A stretch of DNA of 64,000 nucleotides from Paraoerskovia marina DSM 21750 (GTDB lineage Bacteria > Actinomycetota > Actinomycetes > Actinomycetales > Cellulomonadaceae), in contig NZ_JNIY01000004.1 in NCBI RefSeq assembly GCF_000701465.1, forward strand, positions 248,001 to 312,000, written 5' to 3'. How positions within the stretch are numbered: position 1 is the first letter of the stretch; the number at the start of each line of letters is the position of its first letter. Shown piece after piece: positions 44,606-55,850 of this stretch. The notes beneath the pieces are model-generated. The model had not been told where the DNA came from. It saw only the letters and a list, made by a program, of their open reading frames with translations, and did not search any database. Both the position numbers and the translations under genes were made by a program.

Positions 44606-45700
44606 ATGTCACAGACTGGCGGCGCAGAGCCGCGCCCTGACGCCACCACCGACGCCGCTCTTCGTCACGCGAAGAGCGACGGGAAGTCCGGGGCGACCAA
44701 GGCGCTCATCGGGCTGGCCGTACTGCTGGGCGTTCTGGTCGCGGGCGGCGCCGCCGCGTACTTCTGGTTCCAGAACTCGCTCGCGAGCAACGTCGAGACG
44801 ATTCCCGATCCCTTTGCCGGGGTGACCGACCGCCCGGAGGCTGCTCCTGTCGACGAGGAGTCGGGCGAAGAAGCTCCGCTGAACTTCCTCGTGCTGGGCT
44901 CCGACAGCCGGATCTCGGCGGGCGATCCGTCGCAGTGGGAGGCCGGCGCGCAGCGCACCGACTCGATCATGCTCGTGCACCTTGCGGGAGACCGTGAGAG
45001 TGCCGAGGTCATCTCGATCCCTCGTGACTCCTGGGTCGAGATCCCCGGCTACGGGTACAGCAAGATCAACGCGGCGTTCTCGTTCGGCGGGCCGACGCTG
45101 ATGATCCAGACCGTCGAGGACCTGACGGGCGTGCGGATCGACCACTTCGCCGTCGCCGACTTCGAGTCCTTCGTCGAGCTCACCGACGCTCTCGGCGGCG
45201 TGGACATCCGGGTGGCCGACGGTGCCCCGGACGGACAGGGTGGCACGTACGAGGGCGGCATTCAGCACATGGACGGCGAGGAGGCGCTCGCGTACACCCG
45301 CGAGCGGCACGACCTGGCCAACGGTGACTTCGGTCGTGTGCAGCGCCAGCAGGCCTGGATGCGCGCCATCATGGCCGAGGTGAACAACAGCCGGGACGAC
45401 CTGGTGACGATGACGAAGTTCCTCACCGCGGTGAGCGAGTCGGTCGCGGTGGACGAGGGGCTCGACATCGGTGAGATGCGGGACATCCTCGTGAGCTCGC
45501 GGAACATCGGTTCGAGCGACGTCGACTTCATCACGATGCCGTACGAGGGCACCGGGCGGAGCGCCGACGGCCAGTCGATCGTCGTGCTCGACGAGGCGAA
45601 GATGATTCCGCTGATGGATGCCGTCGCCGACGACACGGCGCATGCGTACGTCCAGGAGAACGAAGAAGAGCTGAGCGTGCTTTCGCCCACCGTGAACTAG
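44606..45700 (+). CDS. LytR-CpsA-Psr (LCP) family glycopolymer transferase
   Basis: 364 residues with a cytoplasmic tail and a transmembrane helix (about 33-55), then the LCP domain outside. LCP residues: 'LVLGSDSRI', 'RTDSIMLVHLAGD', the active-site Arg region 'VISIPRDSWVEIPG', 'KINAAFSFGG' and 'ALAYTRERHDLANGDFGRVQR'. It attaches the exported polymer to peptidoglycan. Divergent to the exporter and GT operon, it is presumably their last step. It is a standard membrane-anchored LCP, in contrast to the lipoprotein at 662. Confidence 0.93.
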   Translation: MSQTGGAEPRPDATTDAALRHAKSDGKSGATKALIGLAVLLGVLVAGGAAAYFWFQNSLASNVETIPDPFAGVTDRPEAAPVDEESGEEAPLNFLVLGSDSRISAGDPSQWEAGAQRTDSIMLVHLAGDRESAEVISIPRDSWVEIPGYGYSKINAAFSFGGPTLMIQTVEDLTGVRIDHFAVADFESFVELTDALGGVDIRVADGAPDGQGGTYEGGIQHMDGEEALAYTRERHDLANGDFGRVQRQQAWMRAIMAEVNNSRDDLVTMTKFLTAVSESVAVDEGLDIGEMRDILVSSRNIGSSDVDFITMPYEGTGRSADGQSIVVLDEAKMIPLMDAVADDTAHAYVQENEEELSVLSPTVN

Positions 45701-45724
45701 CCCACTCACTCTTTCTTTACGCAA

Positions 45725-45747
45725 GGTAATGACCTAGAGTCATTGCC
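45725..45747 (+). promoter_or_regulatory. Palindromic operator ahead of marR-type gene
   Basis: AATGAC-CTAGA-GTCATT (45728-45744) is a perfect palindrome with a 5-base centre, extendable to GG...CC. It overlaps the probable -10 and the start (ATG at 45748). It probably binds the MarR protein encoded directly downstream for autoregulation. Confidence 0.65.
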
Positions 45748-46188
45748 ATGACGACGCACGCTTCCACCGATCTTCCCGACCTCGCGGCAGAACTGCGCGT
45801 CGGCGTCGGACGGCTGCACCGGCGTCTTCGTCACCAGCGGGGGACCGTCGACCTGCCCGACCACCTGGTCGCCGTCCTCGGCCTGCTGAACCGGGCCGGA
45901 GCCCTGACACCCGGCGCCCTGGCCGAGCACGAGTGCGTGCGCCCGCCGCAGATGACACGGTCCGTCAACGCCCTGGTCGAGTCCGGGTACGTCGCCAAAA
46001 TGCCGCACCCGAGCGACGGCCGGCAGGTCGTCGTGGAAATCACCGACGCCGGGCGCGACGAGCTCGTAGAGCTGCGCCGGCGCCGGGACGAGTGGCTGGC
46101 GGCGCAGCTTGAGACGCTCGACGACGCCGACCGGCAGGTCCTCGAGCAGGCAGCCCACGTCATGCAACGCATGGCGGGTGGCCGATGA
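45748..46188 (+). CDS. MarR-family transcriptional regulator
   Basis: 146 residues. A winged helix is seen: 'LNRAGALTPGALAEHECVRPPQMTRSV' (shown in part) gives helix-turn-helix residues, and 'KMPHPSDGRQVVVEITDAGR' gives the wing with the conserved Asp-Gly-Arg. It regulates genes in response to a small ligand. Its TGA overlaps the ATG of an MFS transporter, so it most likely represses that exporter together with itself via the palindrome at 45725-45747. The ligand cannot be told. Confidence 0.9.
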   Translation: MTTHASTDLPDLAAELRVGVGRLHRRLRHQRGTVDLPDHLVAVLGLLNRAGALTPGALAEHECVRPPQMTRSVNALVESGYVAKMPHPSDGRQVVVEITDAGRDELVELRRRRDEWLAAQLETLDDADRQVLEQAAHVMQRMAGGR

Positions 46189-47510
46189 GCGCCACCTTCG
46201 CCTCCCTGAAGTACCCGAACTACCGGCTGTGGTTCGGTGCCGCGCTGGTGGCCAACATCGGCACGTGGATGCAGCGCGTCGCGCAGGACTGGCTGGTGCT
46301 GACGGTCCTCACCGACAACTCCGGGACCGCCGTCGGCATCACGACCGCGTTGCAGTTCCTCCCGGTCCTGCTGCTCTCCGCGTGGGCCGGCGTCCTTGCC
46401 GACCGTCTGCCCAAGCGTGGACTCCTGATCGCCACGCAGACGGCGCAGGGCGTGCTCGCGGCCGGGCTCGGTGTGCTTGTGCTCTCCGGTGGCGCCGAGC
46501 TGTGGCACGTCTATCTCTTTGCTCTCGCCCTCGGTGTGGTCTCCGCCTTCGACGGCCCGGCCCGTCAGACGTTCGTCGCCGAGCTGGTGCCCCACGAGAA
46601 GCTGCCGAACGCCGTCGGCCTGAACAGCGCGTCGTTCAACGCCGCACGCCTGATCGGCCCCGGGATCGCCGGCCTGCTGATCGCCGCCGTCGGCACCGGG
46701 TGGGTGTTCATGATCAACGCCGTCTCGTTCGGCGCCACGATCATCGCCCTGCTCGCGATGAACACCTCGACGCTACGGACCATGCCACGGTCTCCGCGAG
46801 GCAAGGGGCAGATTCGCGAAGGCATCGCGTACGTGCGCAACCGCACGGACATCATGGTGATCATGGTGGTGATGGGCGTCGTCTCGATGCTCGGCCTCAA
46901 CTTCCAGCTCACCTCGGCCATGATGGCGCGCGTCGAGTTCGGCAAGGGTGCGGGGGAGTACGGGGTTCTCGGCTCGATCCTCGCGATCGGCTCGCTGACC
47001 GGGGCGCTACTCGCAGCCCGGCGGGAGAGACCACGCGTGCGGCTCGTCATCGGGGCGGCGTTCGTGTTCGGCCTGTGCATGACGATCCAGGCGTTCTCGC
47101 CGAACTACCTCACCTACGCACTGCTGTGCATCCCGGTCGGGTTCTCCTCCCTCACCATGCTGACGGCGGCGAACGCCACCGTGCAGACCTCGACCGACCC
47201 AGCGGTGCGCGGGCGCGTCATGGCCCTGTACATGGTGGTGCTGCTCGGAGCGACGCCCATCGGGTCGCCGATCGTCGGATGGATCGCCGAGGCGTGGGGG
47301 CCGCGGTGGGCCGTCGGCATCGGCGGTGTCGCCTCGATGCTCGTCGCGCTGGCCGCCGCGCTCTGGGCCAAGCGGTCCTGGCAGTTCGAGGTGCACGTCC
47401 GGCGGCACAGCCGCCCGCACCTGGTGGTGGTCCACCCCGAGGAGCAGCGGGCCGAGGCGGCGGCCCGGCTCGAGACGCAGGACGCGTCGCAGAAGTCCTC
47501 GACCGCCTGA
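46185..47510 (+). CDS. MFS transporter (efflux type)
   Basis: 441 residues with 12 predicted helices. The start 'FASLKYPNYRLWFGAALVANIGTWMQRV' type sequence (partly quoted) with 'QDWLVLTVL' is typical of enterobactin/multidrug-type MFS exporters. The inter-helix motif 'LADRLPKRGLLIATQ' (D-R-x-x-K-R) and 'FDGPARQTFVAELV' follow. It exports an unknown compound using the proton gradient. ATG overlaps the marR stop (ATGA). Confidence 0.88.
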   Translation: MSATFASLKYPNYRLWFGAALVANIGTWMQRVAQDWLVLTVLTDNSGTAVGITTALQFLPVLLLSAWAGVLADRLPKRGLLIATQTAQGVLAAGLGVLVLSGGAELWHVYLFALALGVVSAFDGPARQTFVAELVPHEKLPNAVGLNSASFNAARLIGPGIAGLLIAAVGTGWVFMINAVSFGATIIALLAMNTSTLRTMPRSPRGKGQIREGIAYVRNRTDIMVIMVVMGVVSMLGLNFQLTSAMMARVEFGKGAGEYGVLGSILAIGSLTGALLAARRERPRVRLVIGAAFVFGLCMTIQAFSPNYLTYALLCIPVGFSSLTMLTAANATVQTSTDPAVRGRVMALYMVVLLGATPIGSPIVGWIAEAWGPRWAVGIGGVASMLVALAAALWAKRSWQFEVHVRRHSRPHLVVVHPEEQRAEAAARLETQDASQKSSTA

Positions 47511-47543
47511 GCCGATGGTCGGGCCGAGAGGTACGGTCAGGTC

Positions 47544-48677
47544 ATGGTTGAAGAGTCCCGTGCGCTGAAGGTCATGACCGTCTACGGGACCCGGCCGGAG
47601 GCGATCAAGGTCGCCCCCGTCGTCCTGGGCCTCGAGGCGGACGACCGGTTCGAGTCGGTCGCCGTCGTGACCGGCCAGCACCGCGAGATGCTCGACCAGG
47701 TCAACGAGCTCTTCGGCATCACGCCTGACTTTGACCTCGACGTGTTCGAGCACGGCTCGAGCCTCTCGACGATCGCGGCGCGCGTGCTCGAGCGCCTCGA
47801 CCCGATCCTGGTCAGCGAGGCCCCCGACGCGGTGATCGTCCAGGGCGACACCTCGACGTCGACCGCTGCGGCGCTCGCGGCCTTCCACCGGCAGATCCCG
47901 GTGATGCACCTCGAGGCGGGCCTGCGCTCCGGGGATATCGACTCACCGTTCCCGGAGGAGGCGAACCGCCAGGTCACCACGCGGCTGGCCGCGCTGCACC
48001 TGGCGCCGACCACGACGAGCCGCGACAACCTGCTCGTCGAGAACGTCGACCCCGCCCGCGTGCTCGTCACCGGCAACACCGTGATCGACGCCCTGCTCAC
48101 CACCGTGGACAAGCACGTGCCGTTCACCGACCCGCAGCTCGAGGCGCTCGCTGACTCGGGCGCCCAGATCCTCCTCGTCACCGCCCACCGGCGCGAGAAC
48201 TGGGACCACATGGGCGCGATCGGTCGCGCCGTCGCGCGTCTGGCCCGTCAGTTCCCAGACGTCCAGGTGGTGCTCCCCGCGCACCGCAACCCCATCGTCC
48301 GCGAGGCGATGCTGCCGCCGCTGGCCGGGCTCGACAACGTCACCGTCGTCGAGCCGCTGGCCTACGGCGAGTTCACCCGGATGCTCGCCATGTCGTCCGT
48401 GATCCTCACCGACTCCGGGGGCGTGCAGGAGGAGGCGCCGTCGCTCGCCAAGCCCGTGCTCGTGCTGCGCGAGAACACCGAGCGGCCCGAGGCGATGGAG
48501 GCCGGCACCGTTCGGCTCATCGGGACCGACGAGCAGCGGATCGTCGACGAGGTCAGCCGACTTCTCGCCGACGACGTCGCGTACGCCGAGATGGCCAACG
48601 CGACCAACCCGTACGGCGACGGTCACGCCACGCCGCGGATCCTCGACGCGATCGAGAAGCTCCTCACCGGGCGCTGA
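47544..48677 (+). CDS. wecB: UDP-N-acetylglucosamine 2-epimerase (non-hydrolysing)
   Basis: 377 residues. Motifs of the WecB family: 'VYGTRPEAIKVAPVV' near the start, 'VTGQHREMLDQV', 'VQGDTSTSTAAALAAF', 'HLEAGLRSGDIDSPFPEE' and 'TDSGGVQEEAPSLAKPVLVLRENTERPE'. It converts UDP-GlcNAc to UDP-ManNAc, the substrate of WecC at 30383. It has the high-GC codon use of the core genome, unlike WecC. A stop/GT gap of 33 bases separates it from the MFS gene. Confidence 0.95.
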   Translation: MVEESRALKVMTVYGTRPEAIKVAPVVLGLEADDRFESVAVVTGQHREMLDQVNELFGITPDFDLDVFEHGSSLSTIAARVLERLDPILVSEAPDAVIVQGDTSTSTAAALAAFHRQIPVMHLEAGLRSGDIDSPFPEEANRQVTTRLAALHLAPTTTSRDNLLVENVDPARVLVTGNTVIDALLTTVDKHVPFTDPQLEALADSGAQILLVTAHRRENWDHMGAIGRAVARLARQFPDVQVVLPAHRNPIVREAMLPPLAGLDNVTVVEPLAYGEFTRMLAMSSVILTDSGGVQEEAPSLAKPVLVLRENTERPEAMEAGTVRLIGTDEQRIVDEVSRLLADDVAYAEMANATNPYGDGHATPRILDAIEKLLTGR

Positions 48678-48689
48678 CGCGCGCCGCGC

Positions 48690-50881
<2,192 letters not shown>

Positions 50882-51008
50882 GTCCTCAGGCTACTGCGCC
50901 TGATGCGAACGGTCGGAGCCGTATCAGGCTCCGGGCACGGCCGTCCGGTCGATAGACTGGACGCTGGCCCGCTGGGGCACGACGGCGACGATGCGACAGG
51001 AGCGCGAC

Positions 51009-51722
51009 GTGACGGACCTGATCGACACCACCGAGATGTATCTCAAGACGATCTACGAACTTGATGAAGAGGGCATTACCCCCCTGCGCGCGCGCATCGC
51101 CGAGCGCCTGGGGCACTCCGGCCCCACGGTCTCGCAGACCGTGGCACGGATGGAGCGGGACGACCTGGTCGTGGTCACGGGCGACCGCCACCTGGAGCTG
51201 ACCGAGACCGGCTGGACCAAGGCGCGTCGCGTCATGCGCAAGCACCGCCTCGCGGAGCGGCTGCTCACCGACGTGATCAAGCTGGACTGGGAGTTCGTGC
51301 ACGTCGAGGCGTGCCGCTGGGAGCACGTGATGAGCGAGCTGGTCGAGCGTCGGCTGACGGAGCTGCTCGACCACCCGCACCACGACCCATATGGCAACCC
51401 GATCCCGGGGCTCGCGGAACTGGGGGAGCAGTTCGAGGACGTGAAGTTCCTCGAGGGCGTCACCGCGCTCACCACGCGGGCGAACGGCCTGGCCGAGGGT
51501 GCTGACCCCGTCGAGCTGACCGTCGAGCGTCTCGCCGAGCCGCTGCAGACCGACGTCGAGCTCCTTGCCCGGTTCGCCGGTGCGGGGATCGTTCCGGGGG
51601 CGCACATCGCCGTCGAACGCGTCGGGGAGGACTACGCCGTGAGCGACGTGAACGCCACCGACGGCGACGGCCTCGTGCTGCCCGAGGACCTCGCCCGGCA
51701 CGTCTTCGTGACCACACGCTGA
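51009..51722 (+). CDS. dtxR: Iron-dependent regulator, DtxR/IdeR family
   Basis: 237 residues. N-terminal winged helix 'MYLKTIYELDEEGITPLRARI' (shown in part), recognition helix 'SGPTVSQTVARMERDD', then the metal-dimerisation domain and a C-terminal SH3-like part. Metal ligands appear intact: Met10, His/Glu in 'RKHRLAERLL', and 'HVEACRWEHVMSE' (the C-x-x-E-H site). It represses iron uptake when Fe2+ is bound. GTG 51009 with AGGAG at 50998-51002 is preferred over a frame opening 6 codons earlier. Confidence 0.93.
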   Translation: MTDLIDTTEMYLKTIYELDEEGITPLRARIAERLGHSGPTVSQTVARMERDDLVVVTGDRHLELTETGWTKARRVMRKHRLAERLLTDVIKLDWEFVHVEACRWEHVMSELVERRLTELLDHPHHDPYGNPIPGLAELGEQFEDVKFLEGVTALTTRANGLAEGADPVELTVERLAEPLQTDVELLARFAGAGIVPGAHIAVERVGEDYAVSDVNATDGDGLVLPEDLARHVFVTTR

Positions 51723-51854
51723 ACGAGTTTTCCGCAGAATCCTCCTCCTCGGTGTCATGTGCGTGACCGGAACGTGACATTGAGGGGTTGGGTGATGTAG
51801 GTTCAACCTGCTTCGTCGGACAACCCTCTGATGAAGCCCTTGGACAGATGCTCA

Positions 51855-52022
51855 ACTCTGTCGCTGCCCGAGGTACACGACGACCCGCATGACAGAGGCG
51901 GGGGACCCACTTCTGGGCATCTTCGGATGTCCTTGGGGTGAAGCCAGAAGGGCCTCGGCCCGGACGGCCGGATGTGACTCCCATCCGAACCCGACAGCTG
52001 ACCCCGTAGGCGACCAAGGAGA
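51855..52022 (+). ncRNA. Cyclic di-AMP riboswitch (ydaO/yuaA type)
   Basis: Conserved blocks of this riboswitch are in order: 'GGGGGACCCAC' near 51899-51911, 'GGGGTGAAGCC' around 51935-51945, and the 3' signature 'CCCGACAGCTGACCCCGTAGGC' type element near 51991-52012 (quoted in part). It ends 10-20 bases before the NlpC/P60 GTG. In actinobacteria this riboswitch commonly precedes cell-wall hydrolase genes and reduces expression when c-di-AMP rises. The 5' boundary is approximate. Confidence 0.88.
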
Positions 52023-52031
52023 GGCCACGCT

Positions 52032-52853
52032 GTGACCGCTAGCCAGACCCGCGCCCGCCACCGCGCCGCGCGCCGACCAGTTGCATCGCTCAGCAGCGCT
52101 GTAGCCGGCAACGTCTCATCGTTCAACCGCCGTACCGCCGTGGTCGCCGCATCCGGAGGCCTGCTGGTCTCGATGCTCGGTGTCGCCGGCCCGGCGAACG
52201 CTGCACCCGTCGACCAGGACTCCGGCAAGCTCAACGCCGTCGACACCTCGAACCTCACGGCTGAGGCTCGCCAGGCGCTCGAGGCTGCCCCTGCCGTGAC
52301 GGTCGACAAGGACCTCAAGTGGGACCTCGAGACCGCCAAGGTCCAGGTCACCGCTGCGCCGGAGCCCGAGCCGGAGCCCGTCCGCGTCGAGGCTGCGGCC
52401 AGCCGCACCGAGGAGCGGACCGAGTCCACCTCGACGGCCGCTGCGACGACGACGAGCGCCACCACCACCGAGACCGCTGCACCGGCAGAGGAGTCGACGG
52501 CCTCCGAGGCCCCCGCCTCCTCGGCAGGTAGCTCGATCATCTCGATCGCGGGCCGCTACGTCGGCACGCCGTACGTCTACGGCGGCACGACGCCGGCAGG
52601 CTTCGACTGCTCCGGCTTCACCAGCTACGTCTACGCACAGGCCGGGATCACCCTGCCGCGTACGTCGGGTGCCCAGGCCGCAGCGGGTACCACGGTGTCC
52701 CGCGCCAACGCGCAGCCCGGTGACCTGATCTACTCGCCCGGACACATCGCCATCTACGCCGGCGGCAACACGATGATCGACGCGCCCCGCCCGGGCAAGA
52801 CGGTCCAGTTCCGCCAGATCTGGATGTCGAACCCCCAGTTCATCCGCATCTGA
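52032..52853 (+). CDS. Secreted NlpC/P60 family cell-wall hydrolase
   Basis: 273 residues. An N-terminal signal peptide (Arg-rich, hydrophobic about 36-50, cleavage near 'GPANAAP'), a Thr/Ala/Pro/Glu-rich linker (about 105-165), then a C-terminal NlpC/P60 domain. Catalytic Cys193 is in 'FDCSGF' and His238 in 'SPGHIAIYAG'. It is a D,L-endopeptidase of peptidoglycan stems. The c-di-AMP riboswitch just upstream ties its level to cell-envelope status. The start GTG 52032 is preceded by GGAGAGG. Confidence 0.94.
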   Translation: MTASQTRARHRAARRPVASLSSAVAGNVSSFNRRTAVVAASGGLLVSMLGVAGPANAAPVDQDSGKLNAVDTSNLTAEARQALEAAPAVTVDKDLKWDLETAKVQVTAAPEPEPEPVRVEAAASRTEERTESTSTAAATTTSATTTETAAPAEESTASEAPASSAGSSIISIAGRYVGTPYVYGGTTPAGFDCSGFTSYVYAQAGITLPRTSGAQAAAGTTVSRANAQPGDLIYSPGHIAIYAGGNTMIDAPRPGKTVQFRQIWMSNPQFIRI

Positions 52854-52870
52854 TCGATGCTGTGAGCGAA

Positions 52871-52899
52871 AGCCCCGAACCGTCTGACGGTTCGGGGCT
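52871..52899 (+). terminator. Terminator of NlpC/P60 gene
   Basis: AGCCCCGAACCGT (52871-52883) and ACGGTTCGGGGCT (52887-52899) form a perfect 13-base stem with a 3-base loop, 17 bases past the stop, followed by CTCGTCGTT. A clear factor-independent hairpin. Confidence 0.87.
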
Positions 52900-52979
52900 C
52901 TCGTCGTTCCGGGGCCCGGTGCGTTGGGCGCGGGGCAGGGGTGTGGGTAGGTTGGACCCATGAACAGGAAGAGCTGCTC

Positions 52980-53927
52980 ATGAGCCGGCCGACGACCATC
53001 CTCGTGGGGGTCGACGGCTCCGCGCCGAGCCTCCACGCACTCGACTGGGCGATCGCCCACGCGCGGCGCATCGGCTGGTCCGTGCACGTGGTCTGCTCCT
53101 ACGCGCTCCCGTCGTTCACGGCGGCCTCGCTCGACGGTGGGTACGCGGCTCTCGACGACGCGACGATCCAGGACGGCGCCCGTGCCGTTCTCGACGAGGC
53201 CATCGCCCGTGTGAAGGACTCCGGGGTCGAGGTGACGGCCACCCTCACCACCGGTGACGCCGCGGGCGTCCTCGTCGAGCTGAGTAGGGAGCACGGGCTG
53301 GCGATCGTCGGCACCCGTGGGCGCGGGGGCTTCACGGAGCGGCTGCTCGGGACGACGTCGTCCGCGCTGCCCGCCCACGCCTACTGCCCGACGATCGTGG
53401 TCCCGTTCCGCGACGAGGCGGGCGAGATCCCGTCCGACGTCGACTCGATGCCGCCGGTGCAGCCGCTCCAGCGCATCGTCGTGGGTGTCGACGGTTCCCC
53501 GTCGGCGGAGCTCGCGCTGCAGGAGGCTATCGACGCAGCCGCCGCATGGAACGCCGAGGTCGTCGCGGTCGCAGGGGTCCCGGTCGGCGCCGGGGCCGGA
53601 CTGCTGGCGTGGCTGCCCGCATCGATCGACCACGAGCAGGTGCTCGCCGACGTGGCCGAGGGCCTCAACGTCATCGTCGACCGCTTCGAGGCGGAGCGCC
53701 CCGGTCTGAAGGTGCGGCGGATCGTCCTCGACGGCACGGGCGCAGAGCTGCTGACCGAGTTCTCGCAGGCCTCGGACCTCCTGGTCGTCGGATCCCGGGG
53801 TCGCGGCGGCTTCGCGGGGCTGCTGCTCGGCTCGACGAGCCAGGCGGTGCTGCACCACGCACGCTGCCCGGTCATGGTGGTGACCAAGCGGTGCGCGGAC
53901 GAGCCTGACGCGGCAGAGGCCGGTTAG
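52980..53927 (+). CDS. Tandem universal stress protein (two UspA domains)
   Basis: 315 residues. Domain 1 (about 1-145) has 'ILVGVDGSAPSLHALDWAIA' and the ATP-binding loop 'LAIVGTRGRGGFTERLLG'. Domain 2 (about 160-310) has 'RIVVGVDGSPSAELALQEAI' and 'LLVVGSRGRGGFAGLLLGST'. Both carry the G-2x-G-9x-G(S/T) type ATP motif. UspA proteins assist stress survival and dormancy. ATG 52980 follows GGAAGAG. The 3' end overlaps the convergent ABC permease gene by 4 bases. Confidence 0.93.
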   Translation: MSRPTTILVGVDGSAPSLHALDWAIAHARRIGWSVHVVCSYALPSFTAASLDGGYAALDDATIQDGARAVLDEAIARVKDSGVEVTATLTTGDAAGVLVELSREHGLAIVGTRGRGGFTERLLGTTSSALPAHAYCPTIVVPFRDEAGEIPSDVDSMPPVQPLQRIVVGVDGSPSAELALQEAIDAAAAWNAEVVAVAGVPVGAGAGLLAWLPASIDHEQVLADVAEGLNVIVDRFEAERPGLKVRRIVLDGTGAELLTEFSQASDLLVVGSRGRGGFAGLLLGSTSQAVLHHARCPVMVVTKRCADEPDAAEAG

Positions 53928-54772
53928 GACCGGTTCCGGTACAGCCGCATGGTGACGGGCGCGAGGATCGCGGTCATCACCACGGACGCGACGAGCACCC
54001 ACGCCACGCTGCTGAAGCTGGCCGACCCGCCCATCAGCTCCCGGGACGCCGTGACCAGGTGAGAGACGGGGTTGACGTTGACGAACCCCTGCAGGAAGTC
54101 CGGCATCGTCTCCGGGTCGACGAAGACGTTCGACGCGAAGGTCAGCGGCATGAGCACCATCATCGACACGCCCATCACGGCGTTCGGCGACCGCAGAACC
54201 AGGCCGAGGATCGTGAACACCCAGCTGAGCGCGAACGCGAAGATGAGCAGCAGCAGCACGGCGAGGAGCACACCGACGACGCCGCCCGTGGGACGGAACC
54301 CGAGGATCAGCCCGAGCGTGAGGGTCACGGCCGAGGCGATCGTGTACCGGACGGTGTCGCCGAGCAGAGCGCCCACGATCGGGGCGGGTCGCCAGATGGG
54401 CAGGGACCGGAACCGGTCGAACACCCCCTTCGTGATGTCCGTGTTCATCGTGTACCCGGTGTAGACCGTGGTGAACAGGACCGACTGCACCAGGATCCCG
54501 GGCAGGAGGTATTGCAGGTACTGCTCGGTGCTCCCAGCGATCGCGCCGCCGAAGAGGTAGACGAACATCAGCGTGAAGATGATCGGCGAGACGGTGACGT
54601 CGAAGAGCTGCTCGGGAACGTGCTTGATCTTGAGCAGGGCACGGTGCGCGAACGTCAGCGTGCTCGAGACGGCGGACGGGCGGGTCGGACGCTCGTCGAG
54701 CGCGACGGCCTCGCGCAGCGTCGTCGCCTCCGGTGTGGTCATGCCGCTCGTCGCGGCGCTCGGCTCGGCCAT
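53924..54772 (-). CDS. ABC-2 type permease (drug exporter subunit)
   Basis: 282 residues with six helices and the ABC-2 signature: 'FDVTVSPIIFTLMFVYLFGGAI', 'LPGILVQSVLFTTVYTG' and 'NPVSHLVTASRELMGG' in the last part. It is related to the DrrB-like permeases. It pairs with the ATPase encoded directly upstream, overlapping by one base. The exporter probably removes an antibiotic or lipid; no biosynthetic genes occur in the window. Confidence 0.88.
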   Translation of the reverse strand: MAEPSAATSGMTTPEATTLREAVALDERPTRPSAVSSTLTFAHRALLKIKHVPEQLFDVTVSPIIFTLMFVYLFGGAIAGSTEQYLQYLLPGILVQSVLFTTVYTGYTMNTDITKGVFDRFRSLPIWRPAPIVGALLGDTVRYTIASAVTLTLGLILGFRPTGGVVGVLLAVLLLLIFAFALSWVFTILGLVLRSPNAVMGVSMMVLMPLTFASNVFVDPETMPDFLQGFVNVNPVSHLVTASRELMGGSASFSSVAWVLVASVVMTAILAPVTMRLYRNRS

Positions 54773-55761
54773 CAGGCCACCTCCTCCGTCGATGCGTCGG
54801 CATCGTCGACGGGCTGACCCGTCAACGCGAGAAAGACCTCGTCGAGGCTCGGCTGACCGAGCGACATCTCGGGAACGGCGATGCCGGCGTCGACGAGCGC
54901 CGGGAGCACCCCGGCCACGGCGTCGGCACCCTCCTGGGGCACCCGTGCCGAGAGACCGGTCGAGTCGTTGTCGAGCACCACCGGCGTCCCGAGCGCGCGC
55001 TCGACGATCTCGGCCGCCTCGGCGCGGCGGGCCGGGTCGGCCACGTGCAGCGAGAGCGCTCCCTCGCCGACCGAGCTCTTCAGCTCGGGAGCCGTGCCCT
55101 CCGCGATGACCTTGCCGCGGTCGATCACGGCGATCCGGTCGGCGAGCGCGTCGGCCTCCTCGAGATACTGCGTCGTCAGCAGGACTGTCGCCCCGTCGTC
55201 GACGAGGACGCGCACGATGTCCCAGACCTGGTTGCGGCTCCGGGGGTCGAGCCCCGTCGTCGGCTCGTCGAGGAAGAGGACGGACGGACTCATCACGAGG
55301 CTGGCCGCCAGGTCGATCCGGCGGTGCATGCCGCCCGAGTAGGTCTTGACCGGCCGCGCCCCCGCGTCGGAGAGGCCGAAGGCGTCGAGCAGCTCGGCCG
55401 AGCGGGCACGCGCGCCGGCCGCCGAGAACCCGTAGAGCCGGGCGATCATCACCAGGTTCTCGGTGCCGGTCAGGTCCTCGTCGACCGAGGCGTACTGCCC
55501 GGTGAGCCCGACGGCGGAGCGCACCGCGTCGGCGTCCTCCACGACGTCGTGCCCCAGCACCCGGGCGGTGCCAGCGTCCGGGCGCAGGAGAGTGGCCAGC
55601 ATCCGGACCGCGGTCGTCTTGCCCGCACCGTTCGGTCCGAGGACGCCGTAGACCGACCCCTGCGGAACCGCCAGGTCGATCCCGTCCACGGCGCGGGTCA
55701 CGCTCTTGCGCGTGGTGAAGTGCTTGACGAGGCCCTCGGCCTCGACGGCGAGCTCGGTCAC
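54772..55761 (-). CDS. ABC transporter ATPase, daunorubicin-resistance (DrrA) type
   Basis: 329 residues. Walker A '[14 protein letters not shown]', signature '[12 protein letters not shown]', Walker B '[20 protein letters not shown]' and H-loop 'TTQYLEEAD' are intact. '[20 protein letters not shown]' is a DrrA-like N-terminus and the C-terminal 90-residue extension, with '[11 protein letters not shown]', is typical of the DrrA group. The start is GTG 55761. With the permease at 53924 it forms a two-gene exporter operon. Confidence 0.92.
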   Translation of the reverse strand: MTELAVEAEGLVKHFTTRKSVTRAVDGIDLAVPQGSVYGVLGPNGAGKTTAVRMLATLLRPDAGTARVLGHDVVEDADAVRSAVGLTGQYASVDEDLTGTENLVMIARLYGFSAAGARARSAELLDAFGLSDAGARPVKTYSGGMHRRIDLAASLVMSPSVLFLDEPTTGLDPRSRNQVWDIVRVLVDDGATVLLTTQYLEEADALADRIAVIDRGKVIAEGTAPELKSSVGEGALSLHVADPARRAEAAEIVERALGTPVVLDNDSTGLSARVPQEGADAVAGVLPALVDAGIAVPEMSLGQPSLDEVFLALTGQPVDDADASTEEVA

Positions 55762-55850
55762 GATGTCCCCTCCGACGTCGACTCTCTACCCATCCATCAT
55801 CGTCCGAGCCGGTGACATCGCACCCGGAAATCGCGCCGTCGTGCGCCTCG

